Position numbers and translations under genes: made by a program. Below, one piece after another: positions 32,558 through 44,329 of a stretch of DNA of 64,000 bases. Every line of letters starts with the position of its first letter. Position 1 is the stretch's first letter. The stretch covers positions 4,187,622 through 4,251,621 of the forward strand of contig NC_133770.1 of NCBI RefSeq assembly GCF_003597395.2, given 5' to 3'. The DNA is from Chelonoidis abingdonii (lineage: Eukaryota > Chordata > Testudines > Testudinidae). The notes beneath the pieces were generated by a model, which was not told where the DNA came from, ran no database searches, and saw only the letters and a list, made by a program, of their open reading frames with translations.

Positions 32558-34730
32558 GTGTGTGCTTGTGATTTGAGCTAGCAGCAGTAACGCAGACGGC
32601 TTGCGTGTGAGACCTTGCTACTTGTCAGTGCGTTGGCATGAATACATAACTGTTAATCCTGTGTGTCACAAACAAATGTGGCATGACTGTTTTGGCTGAT
32701 CTTAAAAGGCTCTTAATTCTGCTTGCCTGTCTCACGGTGCTAATTCCCAAGTTTTAGAAGACTTGATAGTTTGGTTTGAATTCCAAAGCTCTGTTTCTTT
32801 GGGTTGCAGTTAAAGTCCATTTTTATATATACATGTCCTGCCTTTACAAATTAAACTAAGCTGTACTTTGAGCATTATGGTGAAATTAACTTCTCAGCAC
32901 CAGAAACTGAGTGTGATGCTTGTCAGCGATGTCTGTCTTGATCAAGCACTACTTTTCTGTCAGTCAGTCTTGGACCAGTGACAGAAAAGTAGTGCTTGAT
33001 CAAGGAAACTAATTGAAATTGATTAGAAATTAATGGCTTATACAACTGGAGAGCAGGGAATTGCAGATTTCTGTATTATGAAATGTTCCTTCCTATCCCT
33101 GACAGGTTGTGGGATCTGACTTTAAAATCACATTAGTCTAATTACATCTACTGTTTTTTTTCTCCTGCACTTGAATTCTGACCATTTTTACCTTCAGCTA
33201 TCTCAAACCCCCAATGTATAAAAATCTGTGCTTCATCCCAACTGATTAGCTTTAGGAAGCATTAATCTCTGACTCTAGCATTTTGAGAAATAGCAAGTAA
33301 TCGGATTGATGTAATTTTAAGATTTGATCCCTCTCAGCCTGTCAGGGCTGGAAACATTGTGGAGGGACCAGTAAAACTTTTCCAAGTGCCAGCCCTGGTC
33401 AGAGTTCAGAGAGAATTTGGATCTATGTCAACCCAAGCTGTCTGACTGAAATGGAGCCCGTGTCTTGTCTGTGTTTTGACTAGCATGTATATATGATTTA
33501 AAAACAACCAGCAGACCAACCTGGGACTTATGACATTACCAACCTCCTTTAAAAGTGTGCTTTCATCTTATCAATGAATTCTGATGTAATGAAGTGGCCT
33601 AGCAAGGGTTCCTCATCCCTGTCTAATAGCTGTTGTTTTTGCACTGTTGTTAAGGCATGAAACTTCCCTGTTTCTCTTTTTGCAGAGTTCCACATTGTCA
33701 GCATGAATGATACAGCTGCTAAATTTAATAAACATGGAGCCCAAGTCAGCCTTAACATTCTGGTCAGGTTTTTGAGACATTTTTGTAATTTTAATGAGTG
33801 TTGCATAACCCAGAGTAGTTCTATTTTGGAAGTGGTTGCTCTGCATGAACTTGTGCGCATAGAAGTATGCTGCATGATGGTACAAAGTGGAGTGAACACG
33901 AAAGGCAGTGTCTTTAATAATAAAAAAACCTTTATAATCTGCTAGAAACCTTTTTGTTTCCCTTTGTGAACTGCTGCCTTTAAAGGGATAGTTGTAAAGC
34001 TAGGAGATTCCTGCAAAAAAAGAAAAGCACTTCCTGACTGTTGCACAGGTAAATTTTACTGAAAACTACACAATACATCAAAGGATTCCCAACTGCAGTG
34101 CGGAATGGCTACATGTAAGTAGATTGATACGCCGCTTGCATTTGCAAGTTAGTACTATATAAGGCCACACAGACACTTTCTAATTAAGCACAGTTGCTAC
34201 AATCCTTGACTACACTAAGCAACACTTTGTAGATTGACAGTTGCTTTTTAGAGAAGCTGTGAATGATTGAGTTTATTTTGGAGATGTTGGTTGACACATT
34301 TTCCACCCCAATTTGAATGCACATTCTGTCAGGTGCAGGATTGATGAGGAGGGCTTGAAGGGATGGCTCTGGCCTCTGGCATGGTTCTTAGGCAAACAAT
34401 TGTTGACTGCACAACATCTGGGCTAAGTGACAAAATGTTATTTTCAATAAAGCACAGAACACTAAGGGGACAAAAAGACAGATTCCTTTGACTGACTCTT
34501 GTCCAAATATTTGTCTCATTTTCTTTCCATCCCTACACCTTCCAGCTAGTAGTGGAGCAACCACTTAGTGAATTCTCAAGGACTATGAATATCCTAGCTT
34601 AATTCCTAAATACAAAGAAATGTTTGTGTAAAATCTACTTAGGATGTCTGGTACTTTGTCACACTGATCAAACTGTTCACTTGATAAAGTTTTTATGAGG
34701 CTTAAGTAGTGTATGAGGAGTAACCTTGTT
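32558..34730. other. MAP4 intron after the giant exon
   Basis: Mostly unique sequence. It includes a perfect 26-bp inverted repeat at 32937-33004 and an open region at 33540-33945 that is discussed separately. No conserved coding domain was recognised. Confidence 0.45.
32937..33004. repeat. Perfect 26-bp inverted repeat (hairpin)
   Basis: The arms 32937-32962 (cttgatcaagcactactttt then ctgtca) and 32979-33004 are exact reverse complements separated by 16 bases. The arm itself begins with the palindrome cttgatcaag. The word cagaaaagtagtgct from the arm recurs at about 44018-44032. Confidence 0.9.
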
Positions 34731-34732
34731 TA

Positions 34733-34922
34733 CAGATTAGAGCAGGAGTTAGTGGGAGCCAGGAGAAGACCTGCATTCTATTCCAAACTCTCTCACTGAT
34801 TTGCTTTGGCCAGGGGCAACTTATTTATCTTCTGTACACCAGTTTACCCCATTTTCTATAGGAATAATACTTAACTGTGTAAAGTGCTTTGAAATCCTTG
34901 GATGAAAGATGATATAGAATTG
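34733..34922 (+). mobile_element. MIR-like CORE-SINE
   Basis: The order of words fits the MIR/CORE-SINE family: a gggagccaggagaagacctg head, ttctattccaaactctctca, ctgatttgctttggccaggg, a caacttatttatcttctgta tract, gtttaccccattttctatag, gaataatacttaa and the tail taaagtgctttgaaatcctt. It is diverged as expected for an ancient SINE. No target duplication is visible. Confidence 0.65.
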
Positions 34923-35744
34923 CCTAAATATTGCTGTAATATCTATAAATAGAATAGCTTTATAAAACTAGAATTTTTATTTTTAAAAAGTTTATTTTAA
35001 GGTGTTTCTGGGGTCTACAGAAATCATGAGAGTGAAATGTAAATGGCTCCATACTTGTCACTGGAATGCAGATTACAGTATCACTGTGTATTTTGGCTGT
35101 GGATTTATAATAGTCCATGAGATCTCTGTTACATATTTACATCTCTTGCTCTTCAAATTTATGTAAATTTGTTCATCCGAATACCATATCTGGGTATTTT
35201 GGAGAATGTTCTGCTAAAGATTAGCTACTGACATTTGTTTAGCAAAACTAGAGGGCTGCTTGTGAGATCCGTAACTACTGTGTACATGTGCTGCAGTACA
35301 ACAGGAGGGCTCCTCTAAATTTATATGGAGGCATTTATGTAATGTTAGTGTAGATATACACCAGTGTTTTACGTAATGTAGAACATGATTTGATTTCTGC
35401 CCCAAAGAGCTTTTATTGCTTCTTGGAAGACATGGCAGTTACAATGCTGTAGATATCTTTATTTGATAGGACTGTTCCCTACATTTTAAATGTGGATTAT
35501 CTACCCAAAAACCCTGTTAAAATGCTGTTGTGTAGATTGCAAAGTCAAGCATTCAAAAGTGAGAAAATGGCAGATTTGTGACTGCCCATGCAGCTTTCTG
35601 CCCTTTGTATAACTGTTTACCATATTGAGCCTTGTCCCTTCTGTTCCCTGTTACAGCTATTCCTAGAAACACACAGGTATTCTGGAAACCTATTTCACAT
35701 TTTTAACACCACTGGGCAGTAAGGATTATAACCAAAATCTGCCT

Positions 35745-36920
35745 GTTGTAGGGTGACTGCCTCTCTCATGCCCTCATAGTCGCTGTGCATGCGGCCATCC
35801 CCTCAGTTTCCCTCTTCTAGGGTCCGCATTAGCTCCACACAAACTTTCCAAATGAAATAGTCCTTTGCGAGGTTAATTTATTAAGAAGTCCCACAACCAT
35901 AGTCCAGAATTCTCCAACGTAGTCAAACTGTACATTCAATCTTCAAGTCCCAACAGTCCATCAACACATCATGAACAGTACCGCTCTGACATCTCTCACC
36001 ATGCTCATGCTCTCCGGTACAGCTCCAGTGGCATGCACCTCATTTTAGACTCTTAGGCCTTGGCTACACTGGCACTTTACAGCGCTGCAACTTTATTGCT
36101 CAGGGGTGTGAAAAAAACACCCCCCCTGAGCGCTGCAAGATACAGCGCTGTAAAGCACCAGTGTAAACAGTGCCGCAGCGCTGGGAGCGCAGCTCCCAGC
36201 GCTGCAAGCCAATCCCCATGAGGAGGTGGAGTACGTGCAGCGCTGGGAGAGCTCTCTCCCAGCACTGGCTCTGTGACCACACTCGCGCTTCAAAGCGTTG
36301 CCGCGGCAGCGCTTTGGAGTTTTGAGTCTAGCCAAGCCCTTAGGTATGGCTCCAGCATATCTTACTGCACCTCATCTCTTGGGTACACGTCATGCTTTGC
36401 TCCTGCACTTCTAGCTTTTCTGCCATGTTTCCTTCTCAGATATGGTTCCAGCTGGCTCACTCATCCATAATTCCTGAGACTTCAATCCTCTTTGGCCGTC
36501 TGTCTTCAGCTCTCCAGCTCGAGAGCCAGCAGGCATCTCCCCTTGCTGCTCTCAACCTTCAGCCCTCTCTGGTCTGGGGCAGTTTGTAAATTACAACCCA
36601 CCCCACCCCCCGACTGCCTTCTGCTGTCCCCAACCTGGTCTAGCTCTGTTGCTCAACCAGGGAGCTTTCTCCACTCCCTCCTTCAAGGTGATCCTCTCCC
36701 TAAAGGTCTCAATCTTGCTGTGTTCTTCTGAGATCTTTCCCGACTCTCTAAGTTCTTGACTCTCCCTTGCCTTTGGGCTGTCTCATCTGTAACTTGCAGG
36801 GTAGCTCTGTCCTTCCCATTACACCAAACTAGGGCGTATCTGAACTGGAACAAGACAGCTGGGCCTGATTTCATTTCAGGGCCCAGCAATTCCATTCCTC
36901 TGCCATGCTGGTAGGGTCAA
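35745..36920 (-). repeat. LTR-like dispersed repeat, split by a MITE
   Basis: Pyrimidine-rich sequence with short C-T-rich words. It contains the antisense of a polyadenylation signal context (aggttaatttattaagaag near 35870-35888), suggesting a minus-strand LTR or other retroelement piece. The MITE at 36056-36339 sits inside it. The ends are not defined and no coding sequence was found. Confidence 0.35.
36056..36339. mobile_element. PIF/Harbinger-like MITE, 284 bp
   Basis: The target duplication TTA is at 36053-36055 and 36340-36342. The termini are ggccttggctacact on the left and agtctagccaagccc on the right (reverse complement gggcttggctagact, 13 of 15 matches). The interior repeats the word agcgctg in both orientations (for example cagcgctgtaaagcacc, gctcccagcgctgcaag), so the single strand could fold extensively. 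No coding capacity. Confidence 0.88.
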
Positions 36921-38063
36921 CATTTATCAAGAAAGCTTTTTATAGCAGCCGTTGTGCTTCATTTTGGCTGGAGTTGTAAGTAGGATTAGATGTGAAAAGT
37001 AGTGTAGGAATCTCAGTATTGATATAGACATCCCTACCAATAACAATGCAGCTGACTTCATGCTGAGGAATGGAGACCGGGTAAATGATACTAGGGTTGA
37101 ACTATCCCACTTAGACTTCCAAATAGCATTCCCCATGTCCCCCCACCCTCCCACTCAGCTGGTGTCTGTGTCAACACTAAAGGCTTCCTGGGAAAAAATC
37201 CCTCTCTAACCTATATCTTAAGGAACGGCATACTACGAATAGTCTTGCTTACCTAGCCCTCATGTTTTTGTTTGTATCCACCTGTTGTCTTGTTCACATT
37301 TATATTGTGTAAGCTCTTAAGCACAAGAACCATCTTTGTATGTACAGTGTCTATTATAATGGTCCTTGAACCTTGTCTGTGTCTTCTAGGCACAATGTAA
37401 ATGAGCAGCATATTGAATACCAGTGTTGGGAGTATTGGCTATTAAAAGTTTCTGAAAATTACCCTGTTGAACAGGGATTTGAAGGGCCACTTTGAGTGAT
37501 GGTCTCCTACTTAGATTCTCTTTGTTTGCAGAAGCTTTTCATCCTACTCTCCTTCGTTGCCCTGTGCTGGCATTCTTCCAGCATCCTTTTCTTTAGCTAT
37601 CAGCCAGCTGTCTCCAGAGTAGTCACCAATACCCATCATTGGCATAATCCTTTTCAGTGTGTAACATAGAGTAGTTCACATTTTTAATCTGACAGCTTTA
37701 CATCCCTCATATGTAAATAAAATATGTTCAACATCCAAAAGGGCCATCTCTAATTACTGACAATGTTTTCTTCTGTTCTACAACCACAGTGATGCCCTTT
37801 CTCTGAATGTTGTCTTTTCCTGGCTGTTCTGAATTATAGTGGTGTCATTCATTCTAGTAATCTCTTAGCATTTCCATTATAACCCTCCTCATTCACACAG
37901 TTTCAATGGTTTATAATTCTGCTCTGACTTAGTCTCAGCTATAACTGGGTATGTAGATAGTTATACATGGCTGCCTAATGGAAATTATTGCCAAATCATG
38001 ACCTCAGGCACACAAATCTTGCACAAATACCTTTTAATCAAATGTTTGGTTTTATTAGTAGAG
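36921..38063. other. MAP4 intron, no recognised feature
   Basis: Unique-looking intron. Old repeat fragments are possible but none has recognisable ends. Confidence 0.45.
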
Positions 38064-38065
38064 TA

Positions 38066-39104
38066 TAGATCCCTTTACGCGCGGCTGTTGAAAGTCAAGA
38101 CGTCACAACCGCGTGTTAACGGACTGCGGGTTAAGAGGGCCAGGCTGAAAAAAGTGTCTGATTCACTTAGAAGAAAACGCCATTATTTTTCTCTTTCCGG
38201 CTCGCATTTTTTTTTCTTTCTTATGAAGTCTTATCAAGTAGCAGTTTTGCAAATAAAGCTGTTTCATCACAATTGTAAAGTTGTTCTTCGTGGTAGTCTT
38301 CATTTTGTAAAATAGATTTTAACTCGGTGGGAAACGCGTTCGCGGCCGATTCATCAGCTAATCTGCTTTCTTCAGAAATCGATACCTGCGCTATGCCATG
38401 ATGCTTTTTAAAATGACTTGTAAACCCCTTTCTGGTTTGGAATGATTCATCCCCGTTAAGTTTCCAAATCTTGTCGCTTGGGTTTGAAGAATTGGCCCAC
38501 TTAGCGGCATTTCTTTCAGCCTTTCCTGAGCAAACCACGTGTGCATGGCTTTGTCTATTGTGGGTTTTGCTGAATAGCACACATTTTCGCATAAGCCCTG
38601 TGGCAGAATCAATATTTTGTACAAAGCCATTCAGTTTAGATTAGCTTTTTAGCCATCCTCGGAGAGTAGATTTGGCAATCCCAATATCTTTTGAAACTTT
38701 GGTCTGGGTTTCTCTGCTATTTACTCAATCTATTGCAGCTTGCTTTTCTTCTATAGTGTAGGAACGCTAATGCTTGCCCTCTGCCATTATGTAAGGCCTA
38801 CGGTTAAAATTTTCTAATCTAGTATATATATTACTATAAAACTACTATATATTATATATCTCTAGTGTGACAATGACTAAGCGTGCATGATACATCTTTA
38901 CCAATATCGGTAAAGACGTACAACACGTTTCTGCTCCACCTTTCCTGTCGATTTCTACGTCAGTGAGTTAGTGAGCAAATCTATAGTGCTACATAGCAAG
39001 TTCCTGTACCGTTAACTTGTTAACGAGTCTTGTGTGTTAAATAGGTAGCACTGGGAGGCATGGTGCTACCATGCTTTAAGCAGATTTGCACGTAAACGGG
39101 TCTG
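38066..39104 (-). mobile_element. Tigger/pogo-like DNA transposon, internally deleted
   Basis: The termini match as inverted repeats: tagatccctttacg at the left and, at the right, cgtaaacgggtctg (reverse complement cagacccgtttacg). Both are flanked by TA (38064-38065, 39105-39106), the pogo/mariner target. On the minus strand, 38630-38221 reads pieces of a CENP-B-type transposase: PTIDKAMHTWFAQERLKEMP (DNA-binding domain), then HGIAQVSISEESRLADESAA and LYNCDETALFAKLLLDKTS, the start of the DDE domain (first Asp in CDET). The rest of the DDE domain is missing, so the copy is about 1 kb instead of roughly 2-3 kb. It has frameshifts. Confidence 0.85.
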
Positions 39105-39114
39105 TACTGTAACA

Positions 39115-39305
39115 CAGTAACTGCCATACTGTATCAGACTAATGTTCCATTCAGATCAGTATCTGGTCTCAAAGTTGGCAAAATTAGATGGTTGAGGAAG
39201 ACGACAGAGGCCCTGTAATGGACAGTTATTTTCTTCATAATCTTAAGCAGTTAGTGATTAGTTGTTATCCTGAAGCATAAAGGGTTATATTCCTTATGAT
39301 TTTTT
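39115..39305 (-). mobile_element. CR1 LINE 3' fragment
   Basis: In reverse complement it reads as the CR1 3' untranslated tail (ending tctgatacagtatggcagtt). It is similar in order to the + strand fragment at 59035-59228: cataaggaata..., ttcaggataacaa..., ccagatactgatctgaatgg. It abuts the right end of the Tigger element. Confidence 0.65.
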
Positions 39306-39357
39306 TATCCCATATAGTAGAATTGCAGATAATCTTGTTCATATGAATGTATATAGT

Positions 39358-39980
39358 TGTCACAGGGTCTGCTCGCCACTAGTGTGCCTCCTCCTGGTTG
39401 CTGATTCCAGGTCTGACGCCACCTTTCCACATCTTGCCACACCCACAGCCTTCTCTTCCTGGCTCTCAGCGAGGCAAGGTGCTCTGTATTCATGGCTTCG
39501 CCCTCTGGCCAAGTCAAAGTTTCTTCTTACAAACGGGCTGAGGCAGTCTTCTCATTCACTGTCCAGCCTGTGTCACTTCCCCAGTGGTTGGTGGGGGAAC
39601 CTGGGCCTGCCACAAGTTCCAGCTTAGGGACCCTGTAATGAGCAGCCAAGGTCTGTTTCATTCTAGACTTCATTCTTACTGCCTTTTTCCCTGAGCCTTT
39701 CCTAACCTTCTGGCTCCCCCTCTTCTCTGGGTTTGCTCGCTCCTAAATTCCATCTTCCCAGGGAGTAACTGTAGGGTACTTCCCTGCAGCCCCCTCCCTG
39801 CAGTCAACTTCCTATCTTTATAAATGCAGCTCAGCTCATTCCTCCTCAACTCCCTCATTATTCAGTCAGGGGATTACTTAAGCCACCTGATTTCCCTCAG
39901 CTATGGCATGTCTGGTTAATTGCCCCCTTAGCCTACATGAACCCTTTCAGGGCAAATATGGAGTCAGCACCTCCATCACA
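39358..39980. repeat. Possible solo LTR, 623 bp
   Basis: It begins TGTCACAG and ends CATCACA (TG...CA ends). It is flanked by atagt on the left and ataat on the right, a 4-of-5 match to a 5-bp target duplication. It contains ctatctttataaatgcagct near 39811-39830, a TATA-like box if it reads on the + strand. GC content is above the surroundings. No coding sequence. Whether ERV or Gypsy-type cannot be told. Confidence 0.45.
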
Positions 39981-42980
39981 ATAATCCTTTGTTAAATGCA
40001 ACTAAACTTTGTGTCACTATATTGTGGCAATGAGTTCCGTGGGGTAATTATTGCATTATATGAGGGGGAAAATGACACTTAGATATAGAAAAAATAGCAG
40101 TTAACCAAAGTTGTTTAGTTTGAATATAGAAAGGATCTAACAGCTGTCTTCCCACAATACAGAATGTATTTAACAGACATATAGAGAGCCTTTGTTTGTC
40201 CTCTTCTTCCTTTCCTATATCTGTGATTGTTTGAAGAAGGGAACTAAAATATTGTTGGTAGTGATTGTTATAGTTTTTTAATTTTAATTTAAAAAAATGA
40301 AACAAGTTTGGTTGCAAAAGATTTTTTGCTGATCCATATCTCCAAAAATAGTGATATGTTTGTAGGCCGTTAGATCATGGCGTAACCAAAACTCTTCAGA
40401 TACGTAATTACTTTACCCTTTTCCTTCTTTGTTTGCAAACTAGATATAGCCAAGACATACTTTTAATTTTACTATATAGGGAGAGAGGAGGCTCAAAGAA
40501 ATTGTATCCAGATCTGTTTTCCATGATAACAATTTCTGTAAAACTATCTGGGTTCCCTCTGTTTACACCTTATACCCATGATGGTTCTTTCCATAGCTGA
40601 CACATTGTAGTCACAAACATCCATATGAGTTTAGACAAAAGTTGTGGGGTCCCGAGGCATTAACCTTACAGCTTCAGGATTAGTTCTCTCTCCCATTCAT
40701 CTCCATGATATCTGTAAAGATTCATGTTTTAGTTAGAACTGGGAATAATACAAATGTAGAATTCTTCAGAAGACCACTTTTGGATTAAACATAAGGAAAT
40801 TTGGTTTTTAACATTATCCTTGTTACTAATTACACCTTTGGTAATGAGAACTGAGTTTAAAATGTCATTTATTTCTTGTTGTGTACGCTGCTTGTTTACT
40901 ACTTGTACTGCATTCAGCCTAGACAATGAAAAGAGGCTGGTTAGTTTCCATTCAGTTTCACTGTGAAGTTCTCATCACTAGCCCAGGGCTGCAGTGTTTG
41001 AGTTACATACAGAAATATTTTTTAAAAGCTGTTTTGTATTGAAAATTAAAAATACAAAATGAAACATTTCTGCTGCTCTTCAGATTTCTACTTTTTTTTT
41101 CTTTTCTTTTTACAAAATCTAAATAGTCTGATTTTTACCTAAAGTGTCCCATCCATGGATAGGTAGCATAGTTAGCATACAAACTACTGAAGGCTCCCAT
41201 GTATCCTTGAAGAATAAGGCTTTAGTTTAAAGTGAAACTGATCAGGAGACTGAAAGTTCATGTTCATTGCTGCTTTAGCTTGACCGACTGTAAAGTGTGG
41301 GAAGTAATGAGGCATGTGAGTTCAGTGTACAGTCTCAGCTTCAGGCCTCATGTGTCAAAGCTTTAATAGGTTGGTTTTATTTGCAGTGAATGTTTGGCTG
41401 ATCAGCAGGAAGTGTGTCATCGTGTCAATCTACACTCAAGTGAATATCCAAATTATATTTTTATGATCTTGGCTTTTAATGCCAAAGTATATCCTCAACC
41501 AATCTGATCAGTGAGATTATTGACTGTTATGGTAGTGACACTTAAATAGAGATATAACATCTCTCTGAGAAGCTGGCAAGGAGTAGTTCATCACCCTGGG
41601 AAGTGGTGTTGCCTTGGAAACTAGTGCAAAGGACTGCACAGAAACAATTGCGTTAGATAAAAAAGAGGCATTAAATGGGATAAGTAATAGCTTCAGGATT
41701 GAAGCAAAAATAGAAACACTAGGCTTATTCATCTGCTGAGGATGGAAGCTTGCAGATTGGGTTTTAAGTCATGACATGTTGATATACCCATCTGGTCTGT
41801 TTTGGTATTGGCACTGTCAGAGCCTACATAGTCATGTGTTGTACATGTATCTGTGAAACCTACTAAAATGGGCAGCACTTCCTTGCAACCTCTTGAATTG
41901 AAAGGTGTGTATTCCCATAGAAAGTGGTGTTTAAATTCAGTGAGACAGCATAAGCATCAAAATATTTTAAGCAGTTAGAGATACTGATGGCTATAGGTCT
42001 GTTTGGTGGGTTTTTAATATTGTACTTATATATATTTTACTATGTAAGGGGCTTTTCAGCTTTATTGGCTAGGTCATTTTAGTCTTTTGTGTGCAATCTT
42101 TAAGATGATTCAGGATTTAATCATAGCAGGAGGAAAAGTATAGACTGAATACAAGCAGGTTCCAATCTTCCTCCTGAATAATTATACTGCAGTCAGTGGC
42201 GGGACTTCCCACTGCCCCCTCAGCCAGACAAAGATGTGCACTCCGGGACCTACTTTTGTACAGTTATAGGACAGATTACTCATCCCTACTGACATATGGA
42301 GGTGCAGCCCCTTGGCTTATTAGGGTGCTGTCTCCCCCTTTGATCATGTTGTTGCAAACAGATCTATCCATCATGTTGTCCTTTTGACCCTGTCTTTAAG
42401 ATGCACCTGCCTGTTCTTCATTATCTCTGTGGAGTGTCCTGATGTCATCTGGCATAAGTTCCTCTTATTAGCACTTATGTGTGGAAGTACCTGCTTCTAG
42501 CAACCCTATTCTCGCCAACTTCTGTGAGTGGGGCCTGCCTCTGGCTCACAGCCCAGCTTTTGCTTAGCAATGCCTAGAAGTACTTTTGGTTCAGGCTTCA
42601 GGCCTCATATTGGGTCTTTGAAACAAGAGTTTGTTTCAGGGCCTCATCTTACTACAGGGAGTGATAAGGATTGTGAAACCCGGAATTCTGATGTCCAAGA
42701 AATTTGTCTTCCTCAAGACAACTGAAGAATCAGTAGAAGGGCATAGAGACTTGAATTTTTGCCATCTGAAGAAACAGACTTTTGCCATCCCTAACCATCA
42801 TCTTGCTCTTTGGGATGCAACTTCTTTTTTTTTTTTCTTTTTTTTTTTTTTCTTTTTTTGCACAGAATCACTCAGTCACAAATAGTTCTCTGGACAGCTT
42901 CCCATCCTTTCCTGCTTGTCCTTCATTGACTGATATGTCTTTTCCTCCAAGTGCAGCACCTCTCTTTCTTAGTATCTAGG
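39981..42980. other. MAP4 intron, mostly unique
   Basis: AT-rich intron with short T-rich tracts (41092-41110 and 42822-42859). No conserved coding segment or clear repeat boundary was seen. Confidence 0.45.
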
Positions 42981-42984
42981 AGGT

Positions 42985-43078
42985 AAAAGCCACATAAGAA
43001 GCCTGTAGCAGAGCTGGGAATAAAACTCAGATCTTGGGATTTCCAGTCCTGTGCTTTAACCACTATACCCCTGGTCTA
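42985..43078 (-). mobile_element. MIR-like SINE head (tRNA-related part)
   Basis: The reverse complement reads ggtatagtggttaaagcaca, ggactggaaatcccaagatc, tgagttttattcccagctct and gctacaggcttcttatgtgg. The first 20 bases are an A-box-like tRNA-related promoter and the remainder follows the MIR order. No tRNA cloverleaf is preserved, so this is a SINE, not a tRNA gene. Confidence 0.65.
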
Positions 43079-43198
43079 GGTAAGAAATAAGTAGATCCAG
43101 AGGTGTATTCTGTGAGGAGACAAGTGTTAAGAAATTTTCATGAAGAAACATCTGGAGGAGAAGAATAGCCGATGGTTCGGTGTATGGGAAACGGGGCC

Positions 43199-43219
43199 GG
43201 GGGGGGGGGGGGGGGGGGG
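43199..43219 (+). repeat. G homopolymer, 21 bases
   Basis: An uninterrupted run of 21 G in an otherwise mixed, AT-rich intron. Such runs are length-unstable, difficult to sequence and able to form G-quadruplexes. Confidence 0.95.
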
Positions 43220-44329
43220 AGCTGTTCTAAGCATAGGGGACAGTATTAACAAAAATGTGAAAGGAAGCATGGGAACAAGAAGGTATGTACGTTGAAACAA
43301 GGATAGATGTAGTTATGGTGAAGTTGCTAAGAGACTAAGAATGACGAGGAGAGTGAGTCAGCTTGACAACGTCCTGGGACAGCTAGCTGTAGGCTGACTG
43401 CAGTAGTAGCTTTTCGTAAGAGCTCCATTGTGTGGCGATGGAGTTGGACTCCTTCATTTTATTTTTCCTTTCAAAATAATAGCTGTTCTGTATAGTTAGA
43501 TCCTGATTGAGAGCGAACATATTTTGACATGCAGGAAAAAAATTAGGATGATAAAAATGTAGAAAGTGTTTAGCAAACATTAAACTAAAACTTAAAAGAA
43601 AAGATCAAAACAAAAATTTTCATTGGGCTCTTAATTGTGTGTGGTAGTACACTCTACAACTCAATTTTTCTGTTTAGCTACTTGAATCTAATTTCTCTAG
43701 CACCATGAGATACCTTGCATGGCATCCACCTGGCTTGGAAAGGAAAGAAAACGTTAATTCTTGAGCAGTCACCTGCCATTCTGTGTGTGCTACTATACTA
43801 GCTTCTGATACCTTAGGTCCAAATAACTCACCTATTGGATTGGACCAATACAACATATTGCAAAACTTGATTCTTGTAAGCATCTCTCTTAGGATGTGGT
43901 ATATCTTCAGCAGAGTGTGATGTGGATCTTCACAAGATACTGAAGGAGAGGTGGGAGGGGGGAAAATGGTACCACAGAGCTTAACAATTATAGTGTTCCA
44001 AGGTCCCGGGCCTGTACCAGAAAAGTAGTGCTAATTGAAGTAGTGACAATTCTCATATCTGTTTCATTGCAGACCGCACGGATTATACAAGCATGCTTCA
44101 TCCCACTAGAATTCTGAGAATTGGTCTCTGCTTTCCAGTGACATAAAGCATTTCTCTCTTTTTCTGATTGGTTGTGAAATATCAAACCTTAAAATCAAAG
44201 CATGCCACTTTGCTTCATTTCTCTTACTTTATTTTCTACATAATTATAGCTGCCACTCTTTCAAGAACCACTAGAACTAGAAACCAGTGCTTTGAACATT
44301 AGAAAACATGGAAAACCTGATTTCACCAG
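43220..44329. other. MAP4 intron, no recognised feature
   Basis: Unique-looking intron. It contains one 15-base word shared with the hairpin at 32937 (near 44018-44032). Confidence 0.45.

Noticed and set aside
33340..33400. Inverted words cagggctgg and ccagccctg
   Set aside because: Only nine bases with a long spacer; not enough to claim a structure.
43000..43075. tRNA-like sequence on the minus strand
   Set aside because: An A-box-like start is present, but the rest follows MIR SINE order and cannot form a cloverleaf.
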